Shown here piece by piece: positions 1-6,382 of a stretch of 9,672 nucleotides of DNA. The DNA is from Dehalococcoidia bacterium. GTDB lineage: Bacteria > Chloroflexota > Dehalococcoidia > Dehalococcoidales > DAOWLH01. The notes under the pieces were generated by a model. The model ran no database searches. It saw only the letters and a list, made by a program, of their open reading frames with translations, and was not told the origin of the DNA. Numbering within the stretch: position 1 is the first letter of the stretch; the number at the start of each line of letters is the position of its first letter. The position numbers and the translations under genes are program-made. The stretch is from assembly GCA_030643515.1 (NCBI GenBank), contig DAOWLH010000005.1, positions 1 through 9,672 of the forward strand. Direction: 5' to 3'.

Positions 1-20
1 ACAACCACCCTGGCCCGCCG

Positions 21-593
21 CTAGTCTTTCTTAAGCTTAATCATGTGCTCTGGCAGAATCCGAGTATGGGTGGGGCAATAGCCGGGCCAGAGATGTATCT
101 TCTTCTCTGTCTTGGTGGAAACATAGTGGCCCAGGTATTTATCGGGGATGAATAGTATCTGCTCGCTATCCATACTGGCAACCACCCGGACGGCGTTGGC
201 CGAGGTGCAACAGGTATCGGACTCCGCCTTGACCTCGGCGGTGGAGTTGATATAACAAACGACAGCCGCCCCGGGCAGTTCCCGCTTCTTCTGCCTCAAC
301 TCTTCGGCGGTAATCATGTTCGCCATGGGACAGCCGGCATTGAGGTCTGGCAGCAGGACTACCTTTCCGGGGGAAAGCATGGAAGCCGTCTCGGCCATAA
401 AATGGACACCGCAGAAGACAATCACCTCCGCCCGGGTTTGAGCTGCCCGCTGGCTCAGCTCCAGGGAATCACCGACAAAATCGGCGATGTCCTGAACCTC
501 ACCCAGCTGATAGTTGTGCGCCAGGATAACCGCCCGCCGTTTTTCCTTGAGGCTCTCTATCTTACCTATGAGTTGCCTGTTGTTATCCAGCAC
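21..593 (-). CDS. nadA: Quinolinate synthase NadA, interrupted by an in-frame amber codon
   Basis: NadA condenses iminoaspartate with dihydroxyacetone phosphate to quinolinate, the NAD precursor, using a [4Fe-4S] cluster held by three cysteines. The N-terminal two thirds are clear: AVILAHNYQ near the start, GDSLELS, VFCGVHFMAETA (first cluster Cys), LPDLNAGCPMA, CYINSTAEVKAESD, CCTSANA, and GYCPTH (second Cys). The family is usually about 300 aa, but this frame stops after about 190 at TAG (21-23), just after IKLKKD. The next codons read RRARVV, as expected just before the missing third motif HPEC, so the stop looks like a mutation or error inside an otherwise continuous gene. I chose the GTG at 593 because AAAGGG (604-609) is spaced 10 nt before it; the TTG at 602 almost touches that site. 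It is the last visible gene of the run, 32 nt after the lipoprotein gene. Family call very sure, intactness unsure. Confidence 0.9.
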   Translation of the reverse strand: MLDNNRQLIGKIESLKEKRRAVILAHNYQLGEVQDIADFVGDSLELSQRAAQTRAEVIVFCGVHFMAETASMLSPGKVVLLPDLNAGCPMANMITAEELRQKKRELPGAAVVCYINSTAEVKAESDTCCTSANAVRVVASMDSEQILFIPDKYLGHYVSTKTEKKIHLWPGYCPTHTRILPEHMIKLKKD

Positions 594-625
594 TGCTCGC
601 AATCCCTTTGTAATATATAGTCTCT

Positions 626-1612
626 TTAAGCCTGCTCAAGAAAGCTGAGGTCCAGAATGTCGGCAGCCTCAATTCCTTCCTCGATGTAGCCAAGCTCGAC
701 CATAAAGTCTATGGTATCCTGGACTATCTCCGGGTCAATGCTGATGCTGTAGACGACCCGCTCCATGGAACGAGCCATGATCTCCCGAGTTATGTCTAGA
801 GGAGTAGTCAGTGTCACTCCGCCCGCAGTAAGTTCGCCGCCGGCAATCTGCAATTTCGTGGCCATTATTACCGCCGTCTCCCCACGGTGTGCGTTTACCC
901 AATCGGTAGCCCGCTTGGTGATGGCCATCAGTTCTTCAACCATACCGGGATTGCTCTCTATGAGCCCGGTAGTGACCACCAGCACATCGCCCTGCATCCC
1001 CGGCCAGATCTCCTGGCTCCTGATCAGCATGGGGAAGCCGTTGGCTTCGGCCACGGTGGCGTGCTGCTCGGGGATGATAGCAGCATCGAGACTTCCTGAA
1101 ACGAGGGCCAGGACGGCATTCGAAGGGCTCAATCTCTGTATGTTCAAACCTTCAAGCTTATATTGCTCTATCATAAGTTTGAGCAGTATATCGGTTACCG
1201 TGCCCTCCCGCAAGGAGCCGATAGTCATTCCCTGCAAGTCAAAGATGCTTTCTATCTCCGGGCTGGCCACCAGGCCATAGCCGTACTTATGAATTCCGGA
1301 TATTATTTTTATGGGCACCCCGCGTGCATAGGCGGTGATAGCTGCCGTCATGCCAATATAGCCAATCTGGATGTCACCCCGGGCCAGCGACGAGGCGATG
1401 GCTGCTCCCGATTCATAGACCTGGAAGATAGGCAGCATCTCCAGCCCAGCTTCATCAAACCAGCCGTTGAACTGGGCAACATAGGCACAGGCGGCGTGGT
1501 TGTTGAACTCAACAGCTATCTTGACAGTCGAGTCCTTGCTGGCACAGCCACTGCCTACCAGCACTGTGGCAAGGGTAACCGCCAGAAACAGAGTAAAAGC
1601 TCTTCTTAGCAT
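626..1612 (-). CDS. Lipoprotein substrate-binding protein, NMT1/SsuA/TauA family
   Basis: A 328-aa extracytoplasmic solute-binding protein. Residues 1-23 form a lipoprotein signal: MLRRA, a hydrophobic stretch, then VGSGC with Cys23 as the lipidation site. The -3 position is Gly, a slightly atypical lipobox. The mature part shows the type 2 periplasmic-binding fold of the NMT1/THI5/SsuA group: VKIAVEFNNHAACAYVAQ, GWFDEAGLEM, the GAAIASSLARGDIQIGYIG segment, and ARGVPIKIISG. Relatives bind nitrate, sulfonates, thiamine precursors or other small anions for ABC importers; the ligand here cannot be read from sequence. No permease or ATPase gene is adjacent, so it is an orphan within the window. 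The ATG at 1612 has AGGAGG (1618-1623) 5 nt upstream. It follows the methyltransferase gene by 25 nt and precedes nadA, so co-transcription is likely. Confidence 0.85.
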   Translation of the reverse strand: MLRRAFTLFLAVTLATVLVGSGCASKDSTVKIAVEFNNHAACAYVAQFNGWFDEAGLEMLPIFQVYESGAAIASSLARGDIQIGYIGMTAAITAYARGVPIKIISGIHKYGYGLVASPEIESIFDLQGMTIGSLREGTVTDILLKLMIEQYKLEGLNIQRLSPSNAVLALVSGSLDAAIIPEQHATVAEANGFPMLIRSQEIWPGMQGDVLVVTTGLIESNPGMVEELMAITKRATDWVNAHRGETAVIMATKLQIAGGELTAGGVTLTTPLDITREIMARSMERVVYSISIDPEIVQDTIDFMVELGYIEEGIEAADILDLSFLEQA

Positions 1613-1637
1613 TCCTTCCTCCTATTATCATACCAGA

Positions 1638-2345
1638 TCAAGGAACCAGGGTTAGCTTATCAGCCCGGAGCATCTGTAAAACACCGGCCTTTAGCAGCCG
1701 CTTCGGCCCCAGAGTAAAACCAGCCTCTTCTATTTCCCTAGCCAGGGTGTCACCGGCCAGCATCCGGTAGGCATCCTCATCCTCAAAAAGCCGCATAGAG
1801 GCAGTAACAACCAACCTGGGCAAGACTGCCCTGGCCAGGTGGAAATCAAATATAAAAAGGCTGTGGTCTGGTTTAAGAACCCGGTAAATTTCCCTCAAAG
1901 CATTTTGCCGGACTGGCGCAGCCATCTCGTGGAGGCCGAAGGAGATGGTAATCTTATCAAAGGCAGCTTCAGTAAACGGCAGCTTTTCACAATCGCCCGT
2001 ACGGAAGAGGACGGGCAGATCCCGCCCTAGCTTTCGCCTGGCCCGGGAAAGCATTTCCGGCGACAGGTCAACACCGGTCACCCGACCACTCGCCCCAACT
2101 TTTTCGGCAATGAGCAGGGCCAGTGTCCCCGTGCCACAGCAGACATCCAGGACATGCTCACCTTCCCCGGGAGCAGCAAAGTCAATAAATTCCCGGCGGA
2201 GCCGGTTATCACCGCCAAGAGGGAGAAAGAAAAGCCAGGTTATAGCATCATATAAACGGGACCAAGCCAGTCCAAACTTTGTTCCGCCGCCGGTGTTTGT
2301 TGGAGCCGCCACAGTATTAGTTACTTTCTTTTGCAAACTAGACAC
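1638..2345 (-). CDS. Class I SAM-dependent methyltransferase, UbiE/MenG-like
   Basis: A 235-aa Rossmann methyltransferase. Motif I (HVLDVCCGTGTLALLIA, about residues 64-80) binds SAM, VTGVDLSPEML (about 89-99) carries the acidic residue that contacts the SAM ribose, and a GDCEKLPF segment (about 117-124) and a REIYRVLKP helix (about 151-159) follow. The N-terminal WSRLYD...FLPLGG region and overall order resemble the UbiE/MenG quinone-methyltransferase group, but the UbiE signatures are not exact, so the substrate is unknown. It begins with GTG 3 nt after the upstream gene's stop, with only a weak AGG before it, which suggests translational coupling. An archaeal-type or small-molecule methyltransferase with the same fold is an alternative. 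Confidence 0.83.
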   Translation of the reverse strand: MSSLQKKVTNTVAAPTNTGGGTKFGLAWSRLYDAITWLFFLPLGGDNRLRREFIDFAAPGEGEHVLDVCCGTGTLALLIAEKVGASGRVTGVDLSPEMLSRARRKLGRDLPVLFRTGDCEKLPFTEAAFDKITISFGLHEMAAPVRQNALREIYRVLKPDHSLFIFDFHLARAVLPRLVVTASMRLFEDEDAYRMLAGDTLAREIEEAGFTLGPKRLLKAGVLQMLRADKLTLVP

Positions 2346-2348
2346 TAC

Positions 2349-3407
2349 CTAGCTCTTATACCTGGCCAGGGCATCATAGAAGGCCTTCCAGAAGGGGTCA
2401 ACGATGGGATGCTCCAGTTTCCCCTCACTGTTGCCATCAATCAACACCATACCCTGCTCCGGCGGTGTCAGCTCGCCCACTATAGAGGACTTGATGCCCT
2501 TATTTCCCAGGGCCTCTGTTACCTCATCGGCCTTATGCGGGCGGCAGATGATTATCAGCGTTCCCTCGCTGATGGAAGCGTAGGGGTCTAAGCCAAAGTA
2601 ACCACATATCTCGGTAATGCAGTCCTCAACCACGATCTGCTCTTTCACCACCCTTGCTCCTAAACCGGCAGCCTCGGCCAGCTCGTAGAGGCCACCCCAG
2701 ATGCCGCACTCGGTGGCATCGTGCATGGCGGCCACGCCGTTCTCCCTGACGCCGACACTGGCTGCGGTCATGGCATCTTCCACCACCGACATCTTGTAGA
2801 ATATCTCTTCCGCCCGCTTCCTGAAGCCAGCGCCGAACTCCTGCTCAATAAGCCGGGGGAACATGGCGGCGAAAATGCCGGTCGCCTCAATCGCCGGCCC
2901 TTTGGTAATGATAATCTTGTCCCCGGCCCGGGCTAACGTCGGCGTAACGTACTCATCCTTACTGCCAACACCGACCACGGTGGCACCACCAACCATGGGA
3001 TAGTGGCAGTTCTCATACCTGGCGGTATGGCCACAGATTACCGAGATGCCAAGCTTCCGGCATTCCTGGTGCATCGTCTCCCAGACAATCTGTAACTGCT
3101 CCTTGGTTATCTCCATTGGCAGGTTGAGGTCTATGGACAGGTAGCGAGGCGGCAGGCCGCAGGTAACCGAATCAGAGGCCAGGATGTGAATGGCAAACCA
3201 GGCCGCCCTCTCCCATCCGTACTCGGGGACGATAAAAACAGGGTCGCAGGTAAAGGAAACTGCCCTACCACCAATCTCGGCTATGCCAACATCAGTGCCG
3301 TGCCTGGGACCCACCAGTATCTGCTCACTAGTGGCCCCCAGTCTGGGGAAGATGAGTGCATTGAAGATTTCAGCCGAAATTTTGCCAATTTCCGGAATCT
3401 CAACCAT
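2349..3407 (-). CDS. AIR synthase-related (HypE/PurM superfamily) protein
   Basis: About 352 aa, with the two-domain layout of the PurM/HypE/ThiL/SelD ATP-binding superfamily. The N-terminal half has GPRHGTDVGIAEIGGRAVSFTCDPVF (about residues 33-58) in the place of the HypE GDDAA...STDxF strands, then a helix and ASDSVTCGLPPRY (about 78-89), matching the HypE ND-x-A-x2-GA-P segment. ICGHTARYENC (about 124-134) and VGGATVVGVG follow. The C-terminal domain has KIIITKGPAIEATGI, MHDATECGIWGGLYELAEAAG and ISEGTLIIICRP. True HypE ends in PR-I-C with a catalytic Cys; this protein ends ALARYKS, so it is not hydrogenase maturase HypE. The nucleotide-dependent reaction is unknown. The frame opens at GTG 3443, but ATG 3407 has AGGAGG 9 nt upstream and matches the family N-terminus. 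It overlaps or abuts no gene upstream, and the methyltransferase follows 3 nt downstream. Confidence 0.8.
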   Translation of the reverse strand: MVEIPEIGKISAEIFNALIFPRLGATSEQILVGPRHGTDVGIAEIGGRAVSFTCDPVFIVPEYGWERAAWFAIHILASDSVTCGLPPRYLSIDLNLPMEITKEQLQIVWETMHQECRKLGISVICGHTARYENCHYPMVGGATVVGVGSKDEYVTPTLARAGDKIIITKGPAIEATGIFAAMFPRLIEQEFGAGFRKRAEEIFYKMSVVEDAMTAASVGVRENGVAAMHDATECGIWGGLYELAEAAGLGARVVKEQIVVEDCITEICGYFGLDPYASISEGTLIIICRPHKADEVTEALGNKGIKSSIVGELTPPEQGMVLIDGNSEGKLEHPIVDPFWKAFYDALARYKS

Positions 3408-3416
3408 TGAGCTATA

Positions 3417-3422
3417 CCTCCT
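3417..3422 (-). promoter_or_regulatory. Shine-Dalgarno site fixing the start of the AIR-synthase-like gene
   Basis: On the minus strand this reads AGGAGG, 9 nt before ATG 3407. It lies inside the longer open frame that begins at GTG 3443, so the first 12 codons of that longer frame are probably untranslated. Confidence 0.75.
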
Positions 3423-3486
3423 CAACAAATAAAGCCAGCTCACTCATGACCGCTATAGCCCGGACAGGCAGCCGGCTGTCTATTTG

Positions 3487-3720
3487 TTATTCGCTTTCTT
3501 CACCCAGGGACTTGAGAAATACTTCTGGAACCTCCGGCATTTGGCCGTCTACCCAGCCTTTAAGGCAGCCCAAAGAACAGAAGCTGTAACGATCAATAGA
3601 TTCTGTTCCCTTTAAGCAGGATACTATGTGCCAGCCAAGCAAAACCAGGCAGGGTAGCTCTTGCTGGCCGAGTTCCGCTATCTTGCCGCAGGAGTAACAG
3701 GTGCAGCTCCGATCTACCAT
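3487..3720 (-). CDS. Small Cys-rich, probable zinc-binding protein
   Basis: A 77-aa protein that I do not recognise as a named family. It has seven cysteines. C8-x2-C11 (CYSCGKI) and, about 37 residues later, C48-x3-C52 within FCSLGCLKGWV form two knuckles of the treble-clef/zinc-ribbon sort. C6, C24 and C35 are extra. The C-terminal tail is acidic (LGEESE). The most likely role is metal binding or protein interaction rather than catalysis. ATG 3720 is preceded by GAGG with a spacing of about 6 nt. It is the first gene of the minus-strand run, just after a promoter at 3809-3837, about 80 nt before the AIR-synthase-like start. Its position suggests a helper of that enzyme, but this is inference. 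Confidence 0.68.
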   Translation of the reverse strand: MVDRSCTCYSCGKIAELGQQELPCLVLLGWHIVSCLKGTESIDRYSFCSLGCLKGWVDGQMPEVPEVFLKSLGEESE

Positions 3721-3756
3721 TCCATCCTCGGGTTCTGATTAAGCAACCCTCTCCAG

Positions 3757-3780
3757 CCTGTACCAGCCACGTCTGGCAGG
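3757..3780 (-). other. Short hairpin in the leader of the zinc-protein operon
   Basis: CCTG-ta-CCAG-ccacgt-CTGG-CAGG can fold into an 8-bp stem with a 2-nt bulge and a 6-nt loop. It lies between the predicted transcription start (about 3802) and the first start codon (3720). There is no U-run after it on the minus strand, so it is not a simple terminator. A function is not shown; it may be chance. Confidence 0.3.
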
Positions 3781-3808
3781 TTATTCTGGCTGTAGGGTGG
3801 CAACAATA

Positions 3809-3837
3809 ATGTTAGCCGCTGGCTGGTGCGGTGTCAA
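3809..3837 (-). promoter_or_regulatory. Promoter for the zinc protein-AIRS-methyltransferase-lipoprotein-nadA run
   Basis: On the minus strand there is a perfect -35 TTGACA (3832-3837), a 17-nt spacer and -10 TAACAT (3809-3814, four of six consensus positions including TA...T). This predicts a start near 3802 and a leader of about 80 nt. It sits in the 142-bp gap after tatC, so this run can be transcribed separately from the tat genes. Confidence 0.55.
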
Positions 3838-3862
3838 TTACGAAGCGAGGATTGGCCGCCGG

Positions 3863-4624
3863 TCAGGACCCAGCAGCCGGCGCCGCCTCGCCACGCTTTT
3901 TGTAGACCAGCCGGGACAGCCATATGCTCAATTCCAGCAGGATGATGAGTGGAAAGGCAATAATCATCTGATTTATGGGGTCAAAGGTGGGGGTAATGAT
4001 GGCCGCTATAACAAAGGCCAGTATTATCCACAGCTTACGCCTCTTGGCGAGCCACTGGGGCGTCACCAGGCCCAGCCGCGCCATAAGCATAATTATTATT
4101 GGTGTTTCAAAGACCAGGCCCACCAGCAAAATCAGCCTGATGACAACAGAGATGTAGTTTTCAATCCTGATTTGGGATTCGGCGATGCCACTGCCGAAAT
4201 TAAACAGGAAGCTCAGCGCCGGGGGCAGGGCGACGTAGTAGGCAAAGGCAACCCCGATAAAAAACATTATGGTCACCGCGGGCAGTATCCGGTAGATGTA
4301 CCCCTTCTCCTTTGAGGTCAGCGCCGGGGCAACGAAACCGAAGAGCTGATATACCAGAAAGGGCATGGCGGCTATAATGCCGGCGGCAAGCGATACCTTG
4401 AAGAATGTGCTGATAAACTCCGTCAGTTCGATATAAACCAGATTGGCATCTTGCGCTGGTGCTTTTAAGATTTCAAATATCTGCGGGGCAAAGACGAAGG
4501 CAAGGCCGGTAGTGATGGCAACAACAATGACTGACCTGACAAGCCGGTCACGCATTTCCCTAAGATGCACCATTATCGGCATCTTGCTGGGGATATATTT
4601 GCGGCTTTCGGCTTTGGTTACCAC
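3863..4624 (-). CDS. tatC: Sec-independent (Tat) translocase subunit TatC
   Basis: TatC is the polytopic membrane receptor that recognises twin-arginine signal peptides and nucleates TatA/B for export of folded proteins. The 253-aa sequence shows the cytosolic N-terminal signature MVHLREMRDRL (about residues 18-28), six hydrophobic helices, the periplasmic-loop motif LTEFISTFFKVSLAAG, and the typical PFLVYQLFGFVAPALTSKEK segment. The C-terminal tail RLVYKKRGEAAPA is cytosolic. The open frame begins at GTG 4624 with a weak AAG-rich ribosome site; a later start near ATG in SKMPIM is possible, since many TatC proteins begin only a few residues before the MP..HL motif. It follows the TatB-like gene by 50 nt on the same strand, as expected for a Tat operon. 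Confidence 0.95.
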   Translation of the reverse strand: MVTKAESRKYIPSKMPIMVHLREMRDRLVRSVIVVAITTGLAFVFAPQIFEILKAPAQDANLVYIELTEFISTFFKVSLAAGIIAAMPFLVYQLFGFVAPALTSKEKGYIYRILPAVTIMFFIGVAFAYYVALPPALSFLFNFGSGIAESQIRIENYISVVIRLILLVGLVFETPIIIMLMARLGLVTPQWLAKRRKLWIILAFVIAAIITPTFDPINQMIIAFPLIILLELSIWLSRLVYKKRGEAAPAAGS

Positions 4625-4674
4625 CTTATTTTACACCCTGCTATAACTAATCCCAGACGTTAAAAAGATGATGA

Positions 4675-5301
4675 TTAACCGGTATCCCCCGCCCCATCGT
4701 ATTGCGGGGGAGCCACACCTCCGGAGTCCACTTTCTTTGCCGGCTTTTTCTTTGCTGCTTTCTTTTTTAGAGTCTTTTTGGTTTTACCGGCCCCTCCACT
4801 CACTGCCTCCGATGCTTTGGCCAGGTCTTTAGCTCCCTTGTCCAGGGCTTCTTTGAACTCGTCCGCCCCTTCGCTGAGGGTTTCCTTTACACCCTTGGCT
4901 TCGGCATCAATCGTCTTGGCCAGATCCCTGGCTTCTTTCTCCAGCGTTTCCTTCAGCTCTTTACTGCTGGCATCGACTGTCCCGGCCAAATCCGCGGCCT
5001 CGGCACCCAGGGTTTTTTTCACTTCTCTGACTTCGGCATCCAGGGTCTCTTGAAGCTCGGCGGCCTCACCTTTCATGGTAGCCCTGACGTCGGCAGCGGT
5101 GCTTTTCATATCCTTAACTGTTTCATCCAAATCCAGCGCCTTTGTCATCTCGCCACTAAACTCGCCGGTCATTCTCCTGACGTTCCGTACTATCTTGCCT
5201 GCTTTACGGGCATACTCCGGTATCCGGTCAGGCCCGACGACCAGCAGTATAACGGCGAGAATAACCAGTATCTCAAAAAGGCCAATGTCAAAGAAGCCCA
5301 T
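4675..5301 (-). CDS. TatB/TatA-like protein with a hendecad-repeat tail
   Basis: A Tat component of 208 aa. Residues 1-22 carry the single N-terminal membrane helix (FDIGLFEILVILAVILLVVG), then the hinge GPDRIPEYARKAGKIVRNVRRM (about 23-44), which resembles TatB/TatA. TatA/B proteins are usually 60-170 aa. Here residues about 60-169 form roughly ten back-to-back 11-residue units of the form [DE]-hydrophobic-x-x-T-hydrophobic-x-x-x-A-[KRA], for example ELKETLEKEAR and DLAKTIDAEAK. This predicts a long amphipathic or right-handed coiled helix. A Lys-rich segment (KKTLKKKAAKKKPAKK) and a Gly/Pro tail follow. It lies directly upstream of tatC, the usual tatB position, so TatB function is favoured over TatA. 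ATG 5301 has a weak AGGG-type ribosome site. Confidence 0.87.
   Translation of the reverse strand: MGFFDIGLFEILVILAVILLVVGPDRIPEYARKAGKIVRNVRRMTGEFSGEMTKALDLDETVKDMKSTAADVRATMKGEAAELQETLDAEVREVKKTLGAEAADLAGTVDASSKELKETLEKEARDLAKTIDAEAKGVKETLSEGADEFKEALDKGAKDLAKASEAVSGGAGKTKKTLKKKAAKKKPAKKVDSGGVAPPQYDGAGDTG
4795..5124 (-). repeat. In-frame 33-bp (11-residue) repeats in the TatB-like gene
   Basis: Ten consecutive 11-codon units in a single register encode residues about 60-169 of the TatB-like protein. Position 1 is usually Asp or Glu, position 2 Val/Leu/Phe, position 5 usually Thr, position 6 Met/Leu/Val/Ile, and position 10 usually Ala. The units are diverged at the DNA level, so this is an old protein repeat rather than a recent tandem duplication. 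Confidence 0.8.
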
Positions 5302-5452
5302 TGCTCATCCCTATAACCATAGCAAGAACCGGGCCGAAGCCCACCTGTGCATCCACTTAAGACCGGTAAGGACGGCCAACCACCTGGATTGAAATAGAAG
5401 CCTCATCCGAACCAGATGGCTTCAAAGTCGTCCTTGGCAACCATCGAAGAGA

Positions 5453-5650
5453 CTAGTCTAACTTCCTGATGACCCTTCTCTTCTTTCTAGGCTCCTCATT
5501 GTCGTCACCGCTACTCTTGCCGCCACCCCGCAACGAGCGCACCCCTCTGCCGACAAACTCAAGAATCTGAGGTAGTTTTCCGGCACCGAAGATGATCAAA
5601 ACGATGATCAGAATGAGGATAATCTCAACAATTCCCAACCTAAAGGGCAT
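5453..5650 (-). CDS. tatA: Twin-arginine translocase protein TatA (short paralogue)
   Basis: A 65-aa TatA/E-type pore subunit. A short N-terminus (MPFRLG) leads into a hydrophobic helix (IVEIILILIIVLIIFGAG), the diagnostic FGxGKLPQ hinge (about residues 21-28), an amphipathic helix with VGRGVRSLRGG, and a charged tail rich in Lys/Arg (EEPRKKRRVIRK). Family members of 55-90 aa are normal, so it is complete. ATG 5650 has GGAGGG on the minus strand about 5 nt upstream. It lies 151 nt before the TatB-like gene and 262 nt after another tatA on the same strand. No promoter of its own could be read with confidence. Confidence 0.92.
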   Translation of the reverse strand: MPFRLGIVEIILILIIVLIIFGAGKLPQILEFVGRGVRSLRGGGKSSGDDNEEPRKKRRVIRKLD

Positions 5651-5912
5651 GACTCCCTCCAGTATAGACAGGTATCCGGGCCTGGCGGAAAGGAATAATA
5701 ATCTGCCTCCCCCACCCGACGCCGTAACTACTTACACAAACAGCCATTAATATTCCCATGGACTGCCGGAATGCTGCTACCTGACGATAATGAAGCGCAA
5801 CCACCGGCAGGTTCACTGCTGTCTCGGCCACACTAAAGAGTCTCCTCAGAAAGAGACACCATAACAGGGTAGCCATAACTCCTGACAAAATGCTACCGGA
5901 AACTGAAGTTTT

Positions 5913-6188
5913 TTATGCCTTCTCCGGGGCTTCGGCCTTGACCTCTGGTTTTTCCCCGGCTGCCGCCGTCTCGGCTTCTACCGCCGCCGTCTTCCTGGCG
6001 ACCTTCTTTTTCTTCCTGGTTGTCTTCTTCGGTTTCTCCGCTTCCTCTTCGTCGCCAGTCTGCCCCCTCTTGAAGGCACGTATACCCTTACCAAAGGCAG
6101 CACCGACTTGCGGCAGTTTGCCTACCCCAAAGACGATGAGGATAATGACCAGAATGAGTCCAATTTCCCATGGCCCTGGTGCTCTCAT
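5913..6188 (-). CDS. tatA: Twin-arginine translocase protein TatA (longer paralogue)
   Basis: A 91-aa TatA-type protein that oligomerises to form the Tat export pore. It has a short N-terminus (MRAPGPWEIG), one membrane helix (LILVIILIVFGVG), the GKLPQVGAAFGKGIRAFKRG hinge and amphipathic helix (about residues 24-43), and a long charged tail of Lys-rich and Ala/Glu-rich segments. The membrane and hinge parts are close to the shorter paralogue at 5453-5650, while the tails differ. ATG 6188 has AAGGGGGG (6199-6206) 10 nt upstream. It is the first gene after the TTGACA-N17-TATATT promoter at 6311-6339 and so probably leads the tat transcript, with a leader of about 115 nt. Confidence 0.92.
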   Translation of the reverse strand: MRAPGPWEIGLILVIILIVFGVGKLPQVGAAFGKGIRAFKRGQTGDEEEAEKPKKTTRKKKKVARKTAAVEAETAAAGEKPEVKAEAPEKA

Positions 6189-6310
6189 ATTACAACAACC
6201 CCCCTTATTTTAGTGATGCCGCTAGCCGCCAACAAGATGTCGCCCCATCTCCTTATCTAACTTTAGAAGTATGAGCCAAACACCCTGTTTCAGCAATGCT
6301 TACTATAGAA

Positions 6311-6339
6311 AATATACACAAATCGCCATACGCTGTCAA
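6311..6339 (-). promoter_or_regulatory. Promoter for the tat genes
   Basis: On the minus strand: -35 TTGACA (6334-6339, perfect), a 17-nt spacer, and -10 TATATT (6311-6316, five of six). The predicted start is near 6304. The -35 box ends 3 nt from the large palindrome, so a protein bound there could affect it. Confidence 0.65.
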
Positions 6340-6342
6340 ACT

Positions 6343-6382
6343 TTGGCTGGTTATTAAGTGACAAAACTTGATAACCAGCCAA
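6343..6382. repeat. 40-bp palindrome between divergent tat and folP promoters
   Basis: The left arm TTGGCTGGTTATTAAGT (6343-6359) and right arm ACTTGATAACCAGCCAA (6366-6382) pair over 17 positions, with one G-T wobble (6355/6370) and a 6-nt loop. There is no T-run on either side, so it is not a normal terminator. It contains the folP -35 box (6368-6373) and lies 3 nt from the tat -35 box. This is the placement of an operator controlling both promoters. No known regulator site is recognised. Confidence 0.75.

Noticed and set aside
21..23. TAG as a sense codon throughout this genome
   Set aside because: At least four other genes in the window end at their expected length with TAG, so it works as a stop here.
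2349..3407. Hydrogenase maturation protein HypE
   Set aside because: The superfamily matches, but the C-terminal PR-I-C motif is missing and no hyp genes are nearby.
3797..4315. Plus-strand 172-aa open frame opposite tatC
   Set aside because: Composition is odd (many Gln, Asn, Gly) and it mirrors tatC on the other strand. tatC is certain, so this is a shadow.
5331..5342. GGGC-TTCG-GCCC hairpin (minus) before the TatB-like gene as a terminator
   Set aside because: Only four base pairs and no U-run. The stable tetraloop is noted, but nothing supports a function.
5640..5888. Minus-strand 82-aa open frame between the two tatA genes
   Set aside because: It overlaps the start of the short tatA, has no family pattern, and shows no good ribosome site. 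More likely intergenic DNA.
6343..6382. Palindrome as a bidirectional terminator
   Set aside because: No T-run follows it on either strand, and it lies upstream of both genes, over a -35 box.
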